From contig JAQGDQ010000070.1 of the NCBI GenBank assembly GCA_030141605.1, positions 618,001 to 682,000 on the forward strand: 64,000 nucleotides of DNA, in the 5' to 3' direction. A program made the position numbers and the translations under genes. Below are positions 10,901 through 23,874 of the stretch, one piece after another. This DNA comes from Tubiluchus corallicola (Eukaryota; Priapulida; Priapulimorpha; Priapulimorphida; Tubiluchidae). Numbering within the stretch: position 1 is the first letter of the stretch; every line of letters starts with the position of its first letter. A model generated the notes under the pieces. That model saw only the letters and a list, made by a program, of their open reading frames with translations, did not search any database and was not told the origin of the DNA.

Positions 10901-13900
10901 GTTAGATGAAAGAATGTTTAAAAAAGTTTCTAATTTGTATCACTAATCACTCACGTGATACAACATCCTAGTATACATCTGCGATTGATTCTCATAAGGT
11001 AACGTCACATCAGTTTTTGTTGGTTTTCTTACAGGCACCACCTGATGCTGACTTTTTGCAGCTCCAACATGAGTGAGTATAAACATAGTTATATTGTAGC
11101 TACACGATTAAATCGGCTAACATGTAGTTATGGATCCCGTATATGTTTATATGCATCTTGTGAAGATGTTACAGAATGAGGAAATGTTGCCGATGGGCGC
11201 TAGACATTATTCGAGTCACGGCTGATTTTAACTGCTTAATATTAATTTGTCATTGTAAATCTGTCTAGTGTGTGTCTTGGTATATATGTATCGATAGATA
11301 TACTACACATATACATGTAGGTATGTAAAGGCATATTGCATACACTTACATAATAGGTATGTATCGGACTTAAGGGCTGCTTGCAGAGATCAGAGATTAT
11401 AAACACCTTGAAATGACAATTATATATATATTATAATCGTATAGTGTATTATAAACGTATAGCGTGCAGGTTTAATCCACACTTTGTATTAAAATTTTGC
11501 TTAAAGTAATTAGACTTGGATAAAGACATCAATGAGAGTAATTTCGGTTTGAATTTCAGCTATAAAGTGCTTTTGCGAGAGAAACAAATCCTAGAAGAGA
11601 GACTGGAAATGAGCCGCAGCCAAACAGGTGTGTGGCCTCTCATGTCTCTGACATCAGCCAAGTTCCTACCAAGGTCACCTCTGCTAGCAAATTTGCTAAA
11701 ATCAAAAGTTGTTTTGTAAAACAAACGTTTTCTTAAAACTGATCAATAACTGAGATTATCTCATGACATTTTAGTGTAAGAATGGTATAAATATCAGAAA
11801 TTTTTGTTTCACTTGCAGTTCTTAACAAAAATAGGATCGGCAACAAATGCTCTCAACTGCAAGTGCATGAGAAAACATAACCTTGTCAAGTTTCCTTGAA
11901 AATATTTAAAACTATTAGTTAGATCGCTTTTTTAAGTTCTTGGTTTTCGTATTACCGTACCTTGAATACTTATTTAATGCTTACAAGAATTTGTGTGTTT
12001 TTGGGAAAGAGGGCAACTTCCGTAATTTAAAGTTAAAGGTAAACCTTTTTACAACTCTAATTGTAGATGTAAGACTTCTTTAAAAGTGCTAAAAGACACT
12101 AATTGACACTTGCTTTTAACACAGTCCAAGGTCACTTTAAATTGTAAGCAGTTTATTTTAAAGTCTGCGTTCATCCTTTTAAGGGGAAAAGGCTTTCAAA
12201 AATGTTTTATATCTACAACTTGTGCAGTAAAAAGTTTTAATTATTCTTAACTAAAGAATCAACATCTCCTGATAACATTTTTATAAATTGTTCTGTGGCG
12301 AAATGAACTCATTTCAGATCAGACTGCCACGACGCGTGAAATCAAAGTATTGAAAGAAATGGTCAAGTCTTTGGAAGAGGAACTATTACAAGAGAGAAAT
12401 CAACGCCAGCGAACAGTGTCAAAGTACAGTGCTGAGAACAGGAGGCTTATGGAGGAGGTATGTGGGGGGGGGGGGGTCGGAGCATCCACATATAACAACT
12501 TCGACTACCTACCTAGCATTGTAATGGTGTTATCATATGCTCCACTATACCTACCCCGTATATTGATATCACAGCAATGTAGCTTTTTGTATATTTTATT
12601 ATTCCTCCTCCCAAGGACAGGCAACAACGTTACTTGTGTTAATTAGCAGGAAACCATCAATGGATTTTACTGGCATCGGCAGTGAAGGTGGTGGCAACCT
12701 CAATTCACTGATTTTATTCTCATCAGTTGCTATCAGATAACGATATCGTAGCTGAATCTACCTGGCGTTATAATGCCGTTATCACATCTAATGCCACCTG
12801 CCTACCCTAAACTTGATTTCCTTATATGTGGATGCCACTGGATGGCCCCTACCTTTGTTAGGGGGTCGCTGAATCGAAGAGCTTTGTTCATAATTGATTG
12901 TGTGAATGCCATCATTTTATGAAATGCAGAAATACAATAACTGGATACTGATCAGCTAAGTTGTTAGCAAGCTTACCAGAAGTTATAAAACATGTGATTT
13001 GATATACTTCATTACATACTAATATTAATTCAGTCAATTTTCAAATTGCTAATGTGTGTCCTTTACTGAAATTTTGGATTGTGGAGTCATTGTTTCTGAG
13101 TTTATGAGTTCTTATAGTCTTCAAGTGGGGTCTTTGAATTTTTTTTAAGGGTTTCCAGGGGCCTATTTACTTTCAAAGTTAACAGTCCATTAAAAACTAG
13201 GAAAAATGTTCAACATGTATTAATAAGTTAGCAACAAGTATTTATAACTTTATTGGTTGGAAACCATGAAGAATTTTAAAAAGTATTGTTTGATTTTTGC
13301 TTAAGTTTTAAATTGATTTTTACGATAACTTTATTTGCACCTTTTGACTTAATGTATAGTCACATAAAATATGATACTGTAATGCAAAATTTGCAGCATG
13401 CACCTTAATGTCTAGCAAAGGAGTATCATGATTGTCCATTGTTTTCTCAGCTCACTTGTATTGCAACTTTGTTGTTTAGTGCAATAGAACCAATACTGAT
13501 GATAATAAAAGTAACTTTACGGAGATGAACCCATTTAGTACAATTTGTGCATAAATTGAAAACATGATAGGCTATGGCCTAGCTTCTACAAAACCTTGTT
13601 AGACATTTTTCCCTAGGTTGAAGATCTGCAGGCTAGAGAGAGAACACTGCAGATTCGTCTAAAGAACCTGACAGCAGATCTAGCACAATACAGACGAGGA
13701 AAAGTGCACCAGAACTCATCCCGGCATTCCTCACTTGACCGGTAATATTGCTTTATTCAGTAGTGTTGCTTTGTGTTAAAGTAAAGATTCGGTGAATTGA
13801 ATTGTTCAGGATCTACAAAGCTGCTGTGTTAGGCTATCCTGCTGAAGAGTAAAAGCTCCTAAGGTCGCTTTACCCAATATGAAGATTTCCCTATTGTGCT

Positions 13901-14978
13901 CCTGTTTTCCAAATATTTCTTAATATTGCTGACAAAGTATGACCAATAGTTGGTGTGCTATAACAACCACATTGTTATGAACTGCCAAGCACCTTTTAAT
14001 TCTGCTTTTTGTTTGTAAACATTACCTTCTAAACTTAACCAAAATTGTGCCATTCTTTGATGTCCGAGCAACTTGTTTGTTAAAAAAAATCATGCCAAAT
14101 AGGCAGTGGCTTTTTGAGGTTAGCGATTGCTATCATCTTCACGAAAACAGAATTATCTGACAGCAATAGCTGTACAACAACATTGGCGTGAATATAAACA
14201 CCTAACAGGAATCTAACATAGTTTAAGAGACTCACAACTAGTTAAGGAAGAGTGAATTAGTTACTTGTTGTAACAGTTAATAGAAACAGTCTCAAATGGC
14301 ATTTTAAAAAGGCATTTTTACTTTCTAGTTCATCTTTTGTGCTTAAACTAAGTTCTGTGTATCGTGTGTTGCATAAACATTCCTTGTGATCATTATCAGA
14401 TCAGAGAGTGGAAGGTCACGGACGCGAGAGTCTCCTGCGCTTGTTTTGCAGAGACCACCACCGAAACGAAGAACGCCATCTTGTGGTAAAAAAATCTTTT
14501 TTTGATCGACTTTTAATCTGACAAGTCATATATACTGTTACATTTGTCTAACAAAACCTGACTCACACGTATAATTACCAATTTAATACTGTCGTAAAAT
14601 CATAAAAAGTACATTTAATTTGCAATTAGATTAATAACCCGTAAACCATTATTATCGTAGTAGATATGGCTTCTATCTATCTGTTACCTATTCTATAAAT
14701 GGGTTTAACCTAATAGTGAACAGTTGCTCTAGTTTTGCTACTGTACTACTAGTTGGCTTTTACAAGACATTATATGCAGACATCGTTTCACCTATATTTC
14801 TGTGGAAACTTCTATATCAATAAACGTTTAAAGTACGTTCTACTGTTATACCTTTTGTTAACACGAACGACAAATACTTGTATTTCATTTATTTGTACTA
14901 AACTGCATACAAAGCAAGCAGCAAATAAGCACATGGTCAAATACATAAATAAGCAGACGAAACATACACAAACAAACA

Positions 14979-15012
<34 letters not shown>

Positions 15013-15093
15013 TGTTTGTTTGTTTGTTTGTGTATGTTTCGTCTGCTTATTTATGTATTTGACCATGTGCTTATTTGCTGCTTGCTTTGTATG

Positions 15094-15130
<37 letters not shown>

Positions 15131-18100
15131 TGTTTGTTTGTTTGTTTGTGTATGTTTCGTCTGCTTATTTATGTATTTGACCATGTGCTTATTTGCTGCT
15201 TGCTTTGTATGCAGTTTAGTGTGACCTGAAAAATTAAAATAAATTAAATGTTGCAAATTTATGCAACTATTGACAGAGAAACAACCTCGCAAGTGCAAAT
15301 ATTTTTAAAAGTTCGATAAGTGAATTTTTTTGCAGGTGGGAGATTCGACCCCACAGCATATGTAAGAGAGAGAAAACGGAAAACAAGACTTGCTCAGCAG
15401 AAAAGGTAGCGTCGCGGAATGATTTTACATTTAACGCAATTTCACAAATTATAAAGCTTCTTTTCTGCCAATTGTATGGCACCTTGCAATGGTTTGTTAA
15501 TTTTGTTATTGAACTAACTGAAGCTAGTTAATAAAATAACAAACTAGTTAATAATAATTATTATTTTAGGTAATAAAATTAGCCCCTTAACTGATTTAAA
15601 AATAAATGGCATATGTAAGAATTTTATGACAATAGCTAAGTCATGACCCTGCATGTATTGTCAATTTGCTGACTGACATTTTGTTGTTTTTTAAACAAAT
15701 TAGGGAATTATATCAACATGCTTGATTACTCGAGTGAGATCAATATAGCTGAAACTTTCAGTGAAAATGGTAATTAAAATTTGAAGAATTTTACTCAGTT
15801 GTATTAAACCTAGTCTTTGCTTTTTCAGAATGCGTTCGCCAGGTTTAGTGTCGGACAGATTTGGAGTTCGCCGCTCGGTCTCTCCTGCTACTTCAACGGG
15901 TGTGGCTAAATCACGATCGTGGTCGGTGCCTACTTTCTCTCGCGGTAGTCCTTCACTGGCTTACAGTAGGACATCAGCTTCACGTTCAGGACAAGGTGGG
16001 TGCGAAAATCCAATTCTGACGCTTTTTCTGCAACCATTGGAGTTGAAAACAAACCCCATAAACCTGTGAAAACCTAGTTTTTTTAATCAGTTTTGATACA
16101 CTGTGAGCTATAATCCAGCACTCAGTGGATCCGTATAATTGCTAGTCATTTTAGCGAGATTGGGCTTATGTCTTTACGAAGAATAATCCTCTAGGAAGCC
16201 ATTGTGCTACTTGTAAAATATTTCAAAAAGTTTAAAGATTTAATACCAGAATGTCGAAGTTTGCAAGGATATTTACAGACACATTAAAATGCTCCAGAAG
16301 GAATGCTCAAATGAATGAGGCTTTACAAAAACTTTTGTACCATGTACTTTCCTCCTCTTCGCGATCTTTCATTTGAGCCGCATTGCTTAGCTTCCATGAG
16401 CGTGATTTAATAAGCCTTTTCACAGTTCCAGCGATTGATTATGATCGTGAAAAGGTCAAAGGTTAAATGTACCAAACAATTAATTTGTGTACACTTTTCA
16501 GCACCTCCCAGTTCAGGCTGTTGTAATAGTAACAGTTTTAACAGCTAGCTATAACCTTACCTAGTTAATTTTTTCTTGTTCCAAAGCAAGATCCTGCTAG
16601 TAAATCACTCTACGCACAGACTAATGCATACTTAAGTAAAGTTCTCGTAAAATAACTGACATTACTCAACTGATGTGACAGACAGCTTTGCTTTACCCAC
16701 ATGTCACATCACGTGTAGTTAAGACTCGTTGCTGTGCTACATTTTACCTTTGACTTACAGCAACTGCGCATGAGCACAGCGAAACTGTGAAAGGGCTTGT
16801 TCTACTCTTCTCGATGTTGGAGTCAATTGATTCTGTGTCTCTCCATAGCTTCAAAGGCTCACTTCTAGCTGTCACATATTGCTCATACACAGGATGCAGA
16901 ATACTGATCTTACATTACAATTGAGACAAGTAAGGCCTGCCATTGGAATATGAAACAACTGATATTAATTAACGAATTGCTACAATTTCTTGTTTTGAAC
17001 CAAGAACATCCCATCTAATCATCTTGCCAACAATTTCAGTTCGAGTGGATAAATAATTTTGGAATTAGGTAATGGATCAGTACTTTTGTAATTGAAAAAT
17101 GTGGAAGGACTGACTGAATGAATGAATTGATAACTTGATTTTTTCCAACTGCTTGACCACCATAACATTCAATAGGGAAATCATTCGATTTTAGTTCAGT
17201 GTGATTCGATAAACACATTTTTTGAGTTTTTATTTGTGTTTGTATGCACAGCTGAAACACATACTAAAAACTGTCTATAATTCCTCACCTTCTGCCTATC
17301 CTTATATGTAGGAGGGTTTGCAGGTGAAATTAGGTTATTTCTTGTTTTAGGATTATGGAGAAGCAGAACCTCATCTATTGGAAGCAGCTGCGGAAGCATA
17401 CGCAGCCAATCGTCTTTTAATTCACTGAAGTAAGACACCTTTACCTTTTCTTTTCTATGTGCAAGATTCTATTAGAATATCTTTCAATCGTTCCATTGAC
17501 CTAGCACTGCTGACTTTCTCCTCAAATGAACCTAGATGACTTTAGCACTTTGCTGGAAGTTATAGCGTTTCATATTTTTGACTAAGCATGGCAGCAAACT
17601 TGTACTTACTTACAATAGTTCCGCCATTTGAGCTCACAAGGACTCTACCAAGTATTTTTCATAATTACTTAAAGGGAAAGAAAGTGAATCTTAAAGTGAA
17701 GTAAAGAGCTTTCCATACAAAGTTATGTTGTTTAGCATTACACTTACTGCTTGCAAGACTTATGTAATTGAAAAAGAAAATTCTTAATAATTTAAAGTGA
17801 CGCCAAATAATTTTATTGATAAAGTAAAGTAATAACGTAATAACGAATTTTATAACGTAAAGTAAGTTATACTTTTGCTTAGTTAATGTGTGCTACAAAT
17901 GCTCTGATTATTTCTTCAAACTTTTTACAAGTTGCCTGAACTTTTTTCTAATGACTTACTATTAAAATGGCTGCTCCTAACTGTCATTGCAGGAGTTTAA
18001 ATTTAGAAGTTTTATACAGTGTTACTGCTAATGTAAGCTCTGTGTGCAACAAGACAGCATGTGAGTGGCATAAGAATTTCAAGACAAATTTTTAAGCTTT

Positions 18101-21100
18101 ATTTATGAAGAATGTTTTCTCGTGCTTTAACTGGAAACATATTAATGTGCACACAAAGATCTGTGTTTTGCTTACAGGAGTTTTCCTGGAACAAGCACAA
18201 GACAATGTGGTTCATCATGTACTGTCACTTCCAGTATGGAAAAATCAGTAAGCAACTACAGTAGAAGATGTTAACTTAGCATATTGCGAGTGCATTCAGG
18301 GCCAGATTAACGCGTAAGCAGACTAAGCAATTGCTTAGGTCACCAAGGCTCAAGCGCCAACAAGCAGGCAAAAAATAAATAAATTGAAAACAGATAATAT
18401 TTTAATAATGTATGTTAAAGACTGTAAAAGTTTTTCACAGTTCAGTATGAGAAATAAAGGGCTATACAGGAGACTGGGAGCGACGGGGCTATCTTTCGAG
18501 GATATGATAAAGGACTTTGCTTTAAAATATAAAATCCAAAAATCTACAAAGAAAACTTTGTAAGGACCTCTTAAGAATCATGAACTGATTTTGTTAACAA
18601 CAAATTTTGGTGAACGCATAACTGCTGCTTGCTCTGTACAGGCTACATTTTTCTTTCAAATAAATTAATTTGATTAAAATTTCAGTTTTATATCAATAAG
18701 GAATTAAAGTGGCATAGATCCTATATAGAGCAATACAGTTTGTTTTATATGCAATGTTGCATAATTTGTAGTACACAATATGTATGTTCTGAGTAGCAAA
18801 ACGTGCACGTGATGATGTACTGCAAAGGCGCTCGAGCCGGGACACCAAATGCTGGTAGTGCTTAGGGCAATAACTCACCTTAATCCGGCCCTGCGTGCAT
18901 TGAATTTCAAGGTGGATTTGCATTTGTACATTTCTTGCAGAGCTGTACAAAATAAATCATGCAAGCTGCATAGCCAATTTATTAATTGATCTAACTGCAA
19001 TTTTTGCACTAAATTAAAAATCCACTGATGATTTGTATAATTTTTATTCTTTGTTAATTCTATCTCAAAGACTGTTTTGCTCTTCTGCTTACACTGACCA
19101 GTCTTGCTACGGGGTAGCCTGCTTTCATTATGCTTTGCTTATACTAATCTGAATGCAATGTTTGTTCCAGGGACGCTTGACCAGAAATAAACACCCCGAT
19201 GATGGCTATAATTTATATCCTTTTAAAGTTGCAATTCTTACATTCGTTAACGTAACTAGTAAATGCAGGCCTTTAATTGTAGTTTCAAGTTCGTTTAACC
19301 CATGGCAGCCAAACTTGGTGCATGTAGGCTCTAACAAGGGGGTAGAATAGTTCAGTGTTGACTACTGGCTTTTAACATGTAACTTGTTACTGTATGTATA
19401 ATTGTTTTATTCTGTAACTAGTCACAACGTGCCGTAACATTTGACAGTGTGCCATAATAATGCTCAGTTATGCATGCATGTATATGAATATGGTGCAAGT
19501 CTATGTGTAATACTCTTCAGCATTAGGTCATAGACCATGGAGTCCAGTAGAATAATACAGTGTAATTTGATAATCCTCCAGCAGATATTATATATTACAA
19601 TAAAAATTTATAAAAGATCAAATGATTTGCAAATTTGATGTCCAGGGTCACATTTAAGAACACAGCTTGCAAAAACTACATCTGCATTAACATCATCTAG
19701 TTTATACTACAATGACAAACAAAATAGCTCATGTAAAAAGCCAAAGCATGGTTAGGTATCTAATTACTTTAGCAGTAGTTTTGGCATGCTATTGGCTGAT
19801 TGGAAATTTAGAATTACTTTCTCCCATAGTTTGTAACTTTTAGCCATCACACATGCTATAAACATTAAATATTGATTAGTGGCAATTACGTTTGTTTGCA
19901 AAAGAAATGTGTTAGATTCTTAATTCTTCTCACAGCTTCGCAAACCTCAAGAAATCGTCTTCAAGACTCGCTCAGATCATCAAAAGGTGAAATTTATTTA
20001 TCATCCGTCAGTAAAATTTGCAGGGATGCTAAAGAGATTGTAGATAAATACAAAATAAATTTTAAATTGAATTTACGAAAAAATAAAGCTCCCTGTTAGG
20101 ATGGAACACAGAAAATGAAGTGGATATATCAGGGTACTTCTACACTTTAATCTAACAGCCTGATGTGTATCAGTCTTGAATAACTTAAATAACTCAGCTA
20201 TAATCTACAGTGGTCTCCTGTTTGACCTGAGTACACCCTACCACAGTCCCAGTTGGTTCAACAATATGGTGTTGTGGATGTTTATTGTGTTGCCTCCAGT
20301 CTACACTGTGCACGTTAAAATAAATAATAAGCCTTTTCATAATAATAATAAGCAGTTTCGTTATGTGCATGCACAATAGCTGTAGGTCAAAGGTTAACTG
20401 AACCAGCGAGTCTTACTAAACTACAACTTATGCATGGATGACCTCATACACGTTGTTATTTTTTATATATAACGCTACACGTGTATAGTTCTAAGCTAAC
20501 ATGTTATTCTTATCCGGAAACAGCTAGCAAAATAGCAACAGCAATCCATGCAAAATGAAATAATTGAAACGAAAATTAACGCCACGAACTGTTAACTATT
20601 ACAGCAGCATGGACCTGGAGACGTTGTCAAGTCTAAATAAATGCATTGTTTGGTTCAGATAATGTTGTTAGGAGCACTTAACCTATGACCTTTTTACGGT
20701 CATCATCAATGGCTGGAACTGTGAAAGAGCTTATTGTTGTAAACTACTTAGGGGCTTATGGTACAAGAAATGTAGTAAATATAGTATTACTTTATTCCAT
20801 TTATCAGCTGACACTCTGTCTTATAAATTGACTATTTTAAACCCCAAGTGGGGGCATAGCCAAGTTTCCACCAGTAACATCTCTTACCAGAAAACAAATA
20901 AGTTGGCCAAGCACAGTTTTGAGCTTGTGTCAACCAAAATTCAAACTAAGACAGTTAAACTTTACTAAACAAAGAGGTTATACCATGTATCTGTACCACA
21001 ATACCAATGACTTTCTGTTCTCTTTTTACAGGAAGTGTTAAAAAAGTCGGTAGGGGACGACACGTTGACCTGGATGATTCGGCAGAATTAGAGCAGTTCG

Positions 21101-21156
21101 ATAAACGCCTGAAAACACTGCAGGCTTATATAAACGAACACCTTGCTTCACTTTGA
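7965..21156 (+). CDS. CCDC61: CCDC61 (VFL3 orthologue), basal-body coiled-coil protein, 15 exons
   Basis: Exons: 7965-8115, 8408-8490, 9262-9413, 10319-10421, 11035-11072, 11560-11627, 12318-12457, 13617-13741, 14400-14485, 15336-15405, 15829-15995, 17351-17429, 18178-18233, 19936-19986, 21032-21156. Together 1494 nt, 497 residues plus TGA, all phases consistent; human CCDC61 is about 512. CCDC61/VFL3 is a SAS-6-like dimer that binds microtubules and organises centriole and basal-body appendages. Residues about 1-145 are the globular head: FKGIEHVV, IEDLSHKTGNFKQFNIF, SVTLDLLTYGDLESLR, KRFLIMTYTVEFDRIHYPLP. Residues about 150-285 are coiled coil (EIKVLKEMVKSLEEELLQER). A Ser/Arg-rich region with RFDPTAYV follows, then the conserved tail ELEQFDKRLKTLQAYI. 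The exon 13 donor is uncertain: GTATGG at 18234 keeps frame, while the stronger-looking GTAAGC at 18248 breaks it. Confidence 0.95.
12470..12860. repeat. degraded inverted-repeat element in CCDC61 intron 7
   Basis: GCATCCACATATAA near 12483 is mirrored by TTATATGTGGATGC near 12822, and both are bordered outward by G-rich or C-rich sequence. CTACCTACC and CCTGCCTACC occupy matching inner positions. A run of 14 G lies at about 12463-12476, just after the exon 7 donor. It is probably a MITE remnant; ends and target duplication are not resolved. Confidence 0.4.
14899..15218. repeat. 202-bp palindrome with a duplicated third arm, CCDC61 intron 9
   Basis: The left arm (14899 to about 14981) begins TAAACTGCATACAAAGCAAG. 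The right arm (15010-15100) is its reverse complement, except for two extra GTTT units, and the two meet in a TA tract. A second TA tract and a second copy of the right arm (15128-15218) follow, identical to the first by eye. The arms contain no ORF that I take to be real. Confidence 0.9.
16412..16798. mobile_element. inverted-repeat MITE, family AAGCCYTTTCACAG, copy A
   Basis: Left end AAGCCTTTTCACAGTTCC (16412), right end GAAACTGTGAAAGGGCTT (to 16798), in CCDC61 intron 11. AAAGGTCAAAGGTTAAATG lies inside the left arm and is echoed by ACATTTTACCTTTGACTT in the right arm. A second copy is at 20329-20732. A target duplication is not clear. Confidence 0.6.
17640..18165 (+). repeat. dispersed repeat family P, copy in CCDC61 intron 12
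   Basis: Shared blocks with 37360-38240 in the same order include AAATTCTTAATAATTTAAA, then TGCTCTGATTATTT, then AGTTTAAATTTA. Reverse-complement copies occur near 29800-30260 and 41880-42250, where CATACAAAGTTATGTTG appears as AATATAACTTTGCATGGAA-type sequence. About 500 bp; no coding capacity. Confidence 0.55.
18297..18893. mobile_element. hAT-type MITE, 597 bp, CCDC61 intron 13
   Basis: The ends are CAGGGCCAGATTAACG and, in reverse complement, CAGGGCCGGATTAAGG. The 8-bp flanks AGTGCATT (18289-18296) and CGTGCATT (18894-18901) match at 7 of 8. GCTTAGGTCACCAAGG inside the left arm is mirrored by GGACACC and CTTAGGGCAA in the right arm. A related fragment lies at 52962-53240. There is no transposase ORF, so it depends on an autonomous hAT elsewhere. 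Confidence 0.85.
20329..20732. mobile_element. inverted-repeat MITE, family AAGCCYTTTCACAG, copy B
   Basis: The right arm (about 20668-20732) reads, in reverse complement, AAGCTCTTTCACAGTTCC and then the AAAAGGTCATAGGTTAA block, so this copy is inverted relative to copy A at 16.4 kb. The left end AAGCCTTTTCAT is interrupted by ATAAT repeats before TAGGTCAAAGGTTAACTG. It lies in CCDC61 intron 14. Confidence 0.5.
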
Positions 21157-21239
21157 GATTAATTCCGTACATGATGTAAGTTACTGCCATTGACACTGCC
21201 AATGTTTCAACTTTTTTGTTAAATTCATCATTTTTGTGT

Positions 21240-21245
21240 AATAAA
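21240..21245 (+). terminator. CCDC61 poly(A) signal
   Basis: AATAAA lies 84 nt after the TGA and is followed by T-rich sequence. It implies a short 3' UTR. Confidence 0.7.
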
Positions 21246-23803
21246 CTTCATGTGCACCAAAAAGTTGTACATAAAAGTTGACATAAAAAGATTTTTTGTC
21301 AGAGAAGGTATTAACATTGCCTTTAACTTATTAATCAGGGTGTGGCTTGTAACATGCATGTAAACAATGTTAGAAATTAGAAGCACCTAAGTGTCTCCCA
21401 AGTAGTATTTAATGAATTTAAATGATCTTAAACCCTAAATGGTAATTATTTTGGAAGCAGTTTTTGCAGGCACCCTGATTAGAAAATTTTGGAAAAGTTT
21501 ACAATACCTCACACAATTTAAATACCCTATCCTAACCCCAACCCTAACCTTAACCCCCAACCTAATCCACTTCATGAGTAAATACCCTAATCTAACCCCA
21601 ACCTAATCCGCTTCACGAACAAATTTCTTGTCTGTGAGGAACTGTAAACTTTAGCCAGAATTTTTAAATACGAATATGAACGTATGGTATATTAGTGAGA
21701 TAATTTCCATAAATAAATGCATGTACGTTGAAAGTTTTAGATTTCTTGTTACAAAATTTGCAAAAGTTTTGTTGAAATTCTATTAAGTTTTGGTTTTTCA
21801 GTATTTGACACCATAATAAATGTGATTAATTCTGATCTATTTATACCTTTGTTATCCTTCTTAGTATTCACTGAAAACTTTACACTTCCTAAGGGCTATT
21901 ATATTAGTATGTGCAATTACAGTACAACGTAGTGAAATGTAGCTTGTAGGTTTACATTTATTAATTAGCTATGCATGCAACTTACACCAGCAGTTCTAAT
22001 GACTTTGAATGCTTCTCAATGCATCTGGCATTTATTTCTAAATAAACATGTCAAACTACACTGCCAGTAGCTGTAGGCGGCTGAAGCCTGAAAGTTCATT
22101 ATCCGGAAAGTTCATTATCCGGACATTTCCATAATTTCCCAAATGCACAGAATTTTTTGTGTAATTTTGCAGTGTCTAGATTCAAATGCCCACATCACAT
22201 GGATGTTATTGCTAGCAGGCGGGAAGCTCGCATCATAGAAAGATATGCTGGTAGTTATAAATGACATTACACTAACTATAAATACTACAATGGCATTCAC
22301 AAATATTGTTCACAGTGTAAGTGGTTTCATCTTTATTGTTATAGGAAAACATTGTGCACAGCACATATTTCAGTTCATTTTGTTAAATAAAACAATATGT
22401 AGTGTACACTCTCAACTCCATGTGGAGTGTATTTCAGGTTATTAAAATATGCTTCCAAGCAACTTGAAAATTTAGACTTATATTATATCTGTGCTATAAA
22501 TGAATTTGGCTAATGTTGCCACCATGATACTATTCTTGGATGATGAGAGCTTTGAGGAAACTGGTGAAGGTGAGTTGATGATTTAAGCTAGCTAATAAGC
22601 TGAACAGTTTTGAAAAGAAATGTGGAAACTAAAGTTACACCTGGCATCATTTCTCTAAACACACATCTAAATACCTGTCAAGTAGAATATGTCACAAATT
22701 TATCAGTAGTTGCTTGGAAAGCTAAAATAAATGAGCATATTATTGACTTTTAGCATAAAAACTCTGTAGTCAGTTATCTATCATAGACTGAACATTCTTT
22801 ATGTAATGTATTGAACACATTACTGGGTTTGCACAAGCCTTGTTTACTCCCAAAGTATTGTTGATATCAATAGGTGTTAAGTGCTAAGCATTATGGTCAA
22901 AAATTTCATTCAGAAGGCTAATATGTCATATGAAGAGTAAGAAAACTGGGTAGTTTAAAGCCTACGTAACCCCAACAGACACTGAAGTTTTTTAGTGCAT
23001 TGTTATGATTACACAAAGAATTCATAGATATTTTTTACACAAAAAATTCTTAAAAATGAAATAATTTACCTTTCTTCTGGCAAATTTCGATCTCGTGCAT
23101 TGCAACAAAAATTGCCATGTTTAGTGTCTTTGGTGCGAGTGAACGGGAATGACGTACGTAGTCGCTGAAAGCGTCTTTGGTTACTGATATTTCTTATTGT
23201 CTTCGGTGACCTCTTAACGGTACTCGTTATATCATTCGTGTCGCTCAACGAAAAATGGCGGCTTTTCAAATTTAATACCACTAGTAACGAAGTGATAAAA
23301 AATCAAAAGAAACAAGTTTTACAGCAAGTTCATAATAAAATAAATTGAATATTCATAATGAAAGTAGGATTTTAGTTTGTAAAAGCTTACATTATATTGA
23401 TAACTTGTCTAAACAAGCATTTGCAAGATAGACTTGTGCACAAATGTTTACCATGCCTTAACTTATCTCTTTTAGCCATATTACGACATTAATCATAGTA
23501 CAGATTCGGTTGATAGAAAACTTCTTTGGGTATCTTTGTCATACAGCTCTCCCTTAAAAAAATTTTAAAAAGTCTTATCATTCCACTAAGTTGGGAAATG
23601 GGCAAATGTGGACATAGATGCTTGTTGTACAAGTCCAAAATCTCACCTAAGATAGAATTTCACAAATAATCTATTTTCACATTAATCGCAATCACATCAC
23701 ATAAAATAGTTACAATCAATTGGGCATATCGTTGACTATAATCATGATTAGGCATTCCAAATTCACATCACAGTTTACTGATTGGTAGCTAAGTGACAAA
23801 TTA
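21246..23803. other. intergenic region between CCDC61 and OPA3 3' ends
   Basis: The two genes converge. The stretch is AT-rich, with the telomere-like tract above and a tandem AAGTTCATTATCCGG pair near 22090-22120. A less AT-rich segment at about 23070-23280 encodes nothing I recognise on either strand. Confidence 0.5.
21520..21615. repeat. degenerate interstitial CCCTAA-type repeats
   Basis: The stretch reads CCCTATCCTAACCCCAACCC, then CTAACCTTAACCCCCAACC. About 50 bp later a related block follows with CCCTAATCTAACCCC. The units vary around CCCTAA and CCTAACC, so this may be a decayed telomere-like tract or a local minisatellite. Confidence 0.55.
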
Positions 23804-23809
23804 TTTATT
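23804..23809 (-). terminator. OPA3 poly(A) signal
   Basis: TTTATT on the + strand, read as AATAAA on the - strand, about 65 nt beyond the OPA3 stop codon. Confidence 0.6.
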
Positions 23810-23874
23810 ATAATTAAATAATGTACTATTATCTACAGTGTGTTCAGCGCTATCATTTTCTACACAGGGCTTCG

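Noticed and set aside
14753-15298. Long open frames across the CCDC61 intron 9 palindrome
   Set aside because: They translate TA, GTTT and the inverted arms into Ile-Tyr and Val-Cys-Leu repeats. The intron boundaries of CCDC61 explain the locus.
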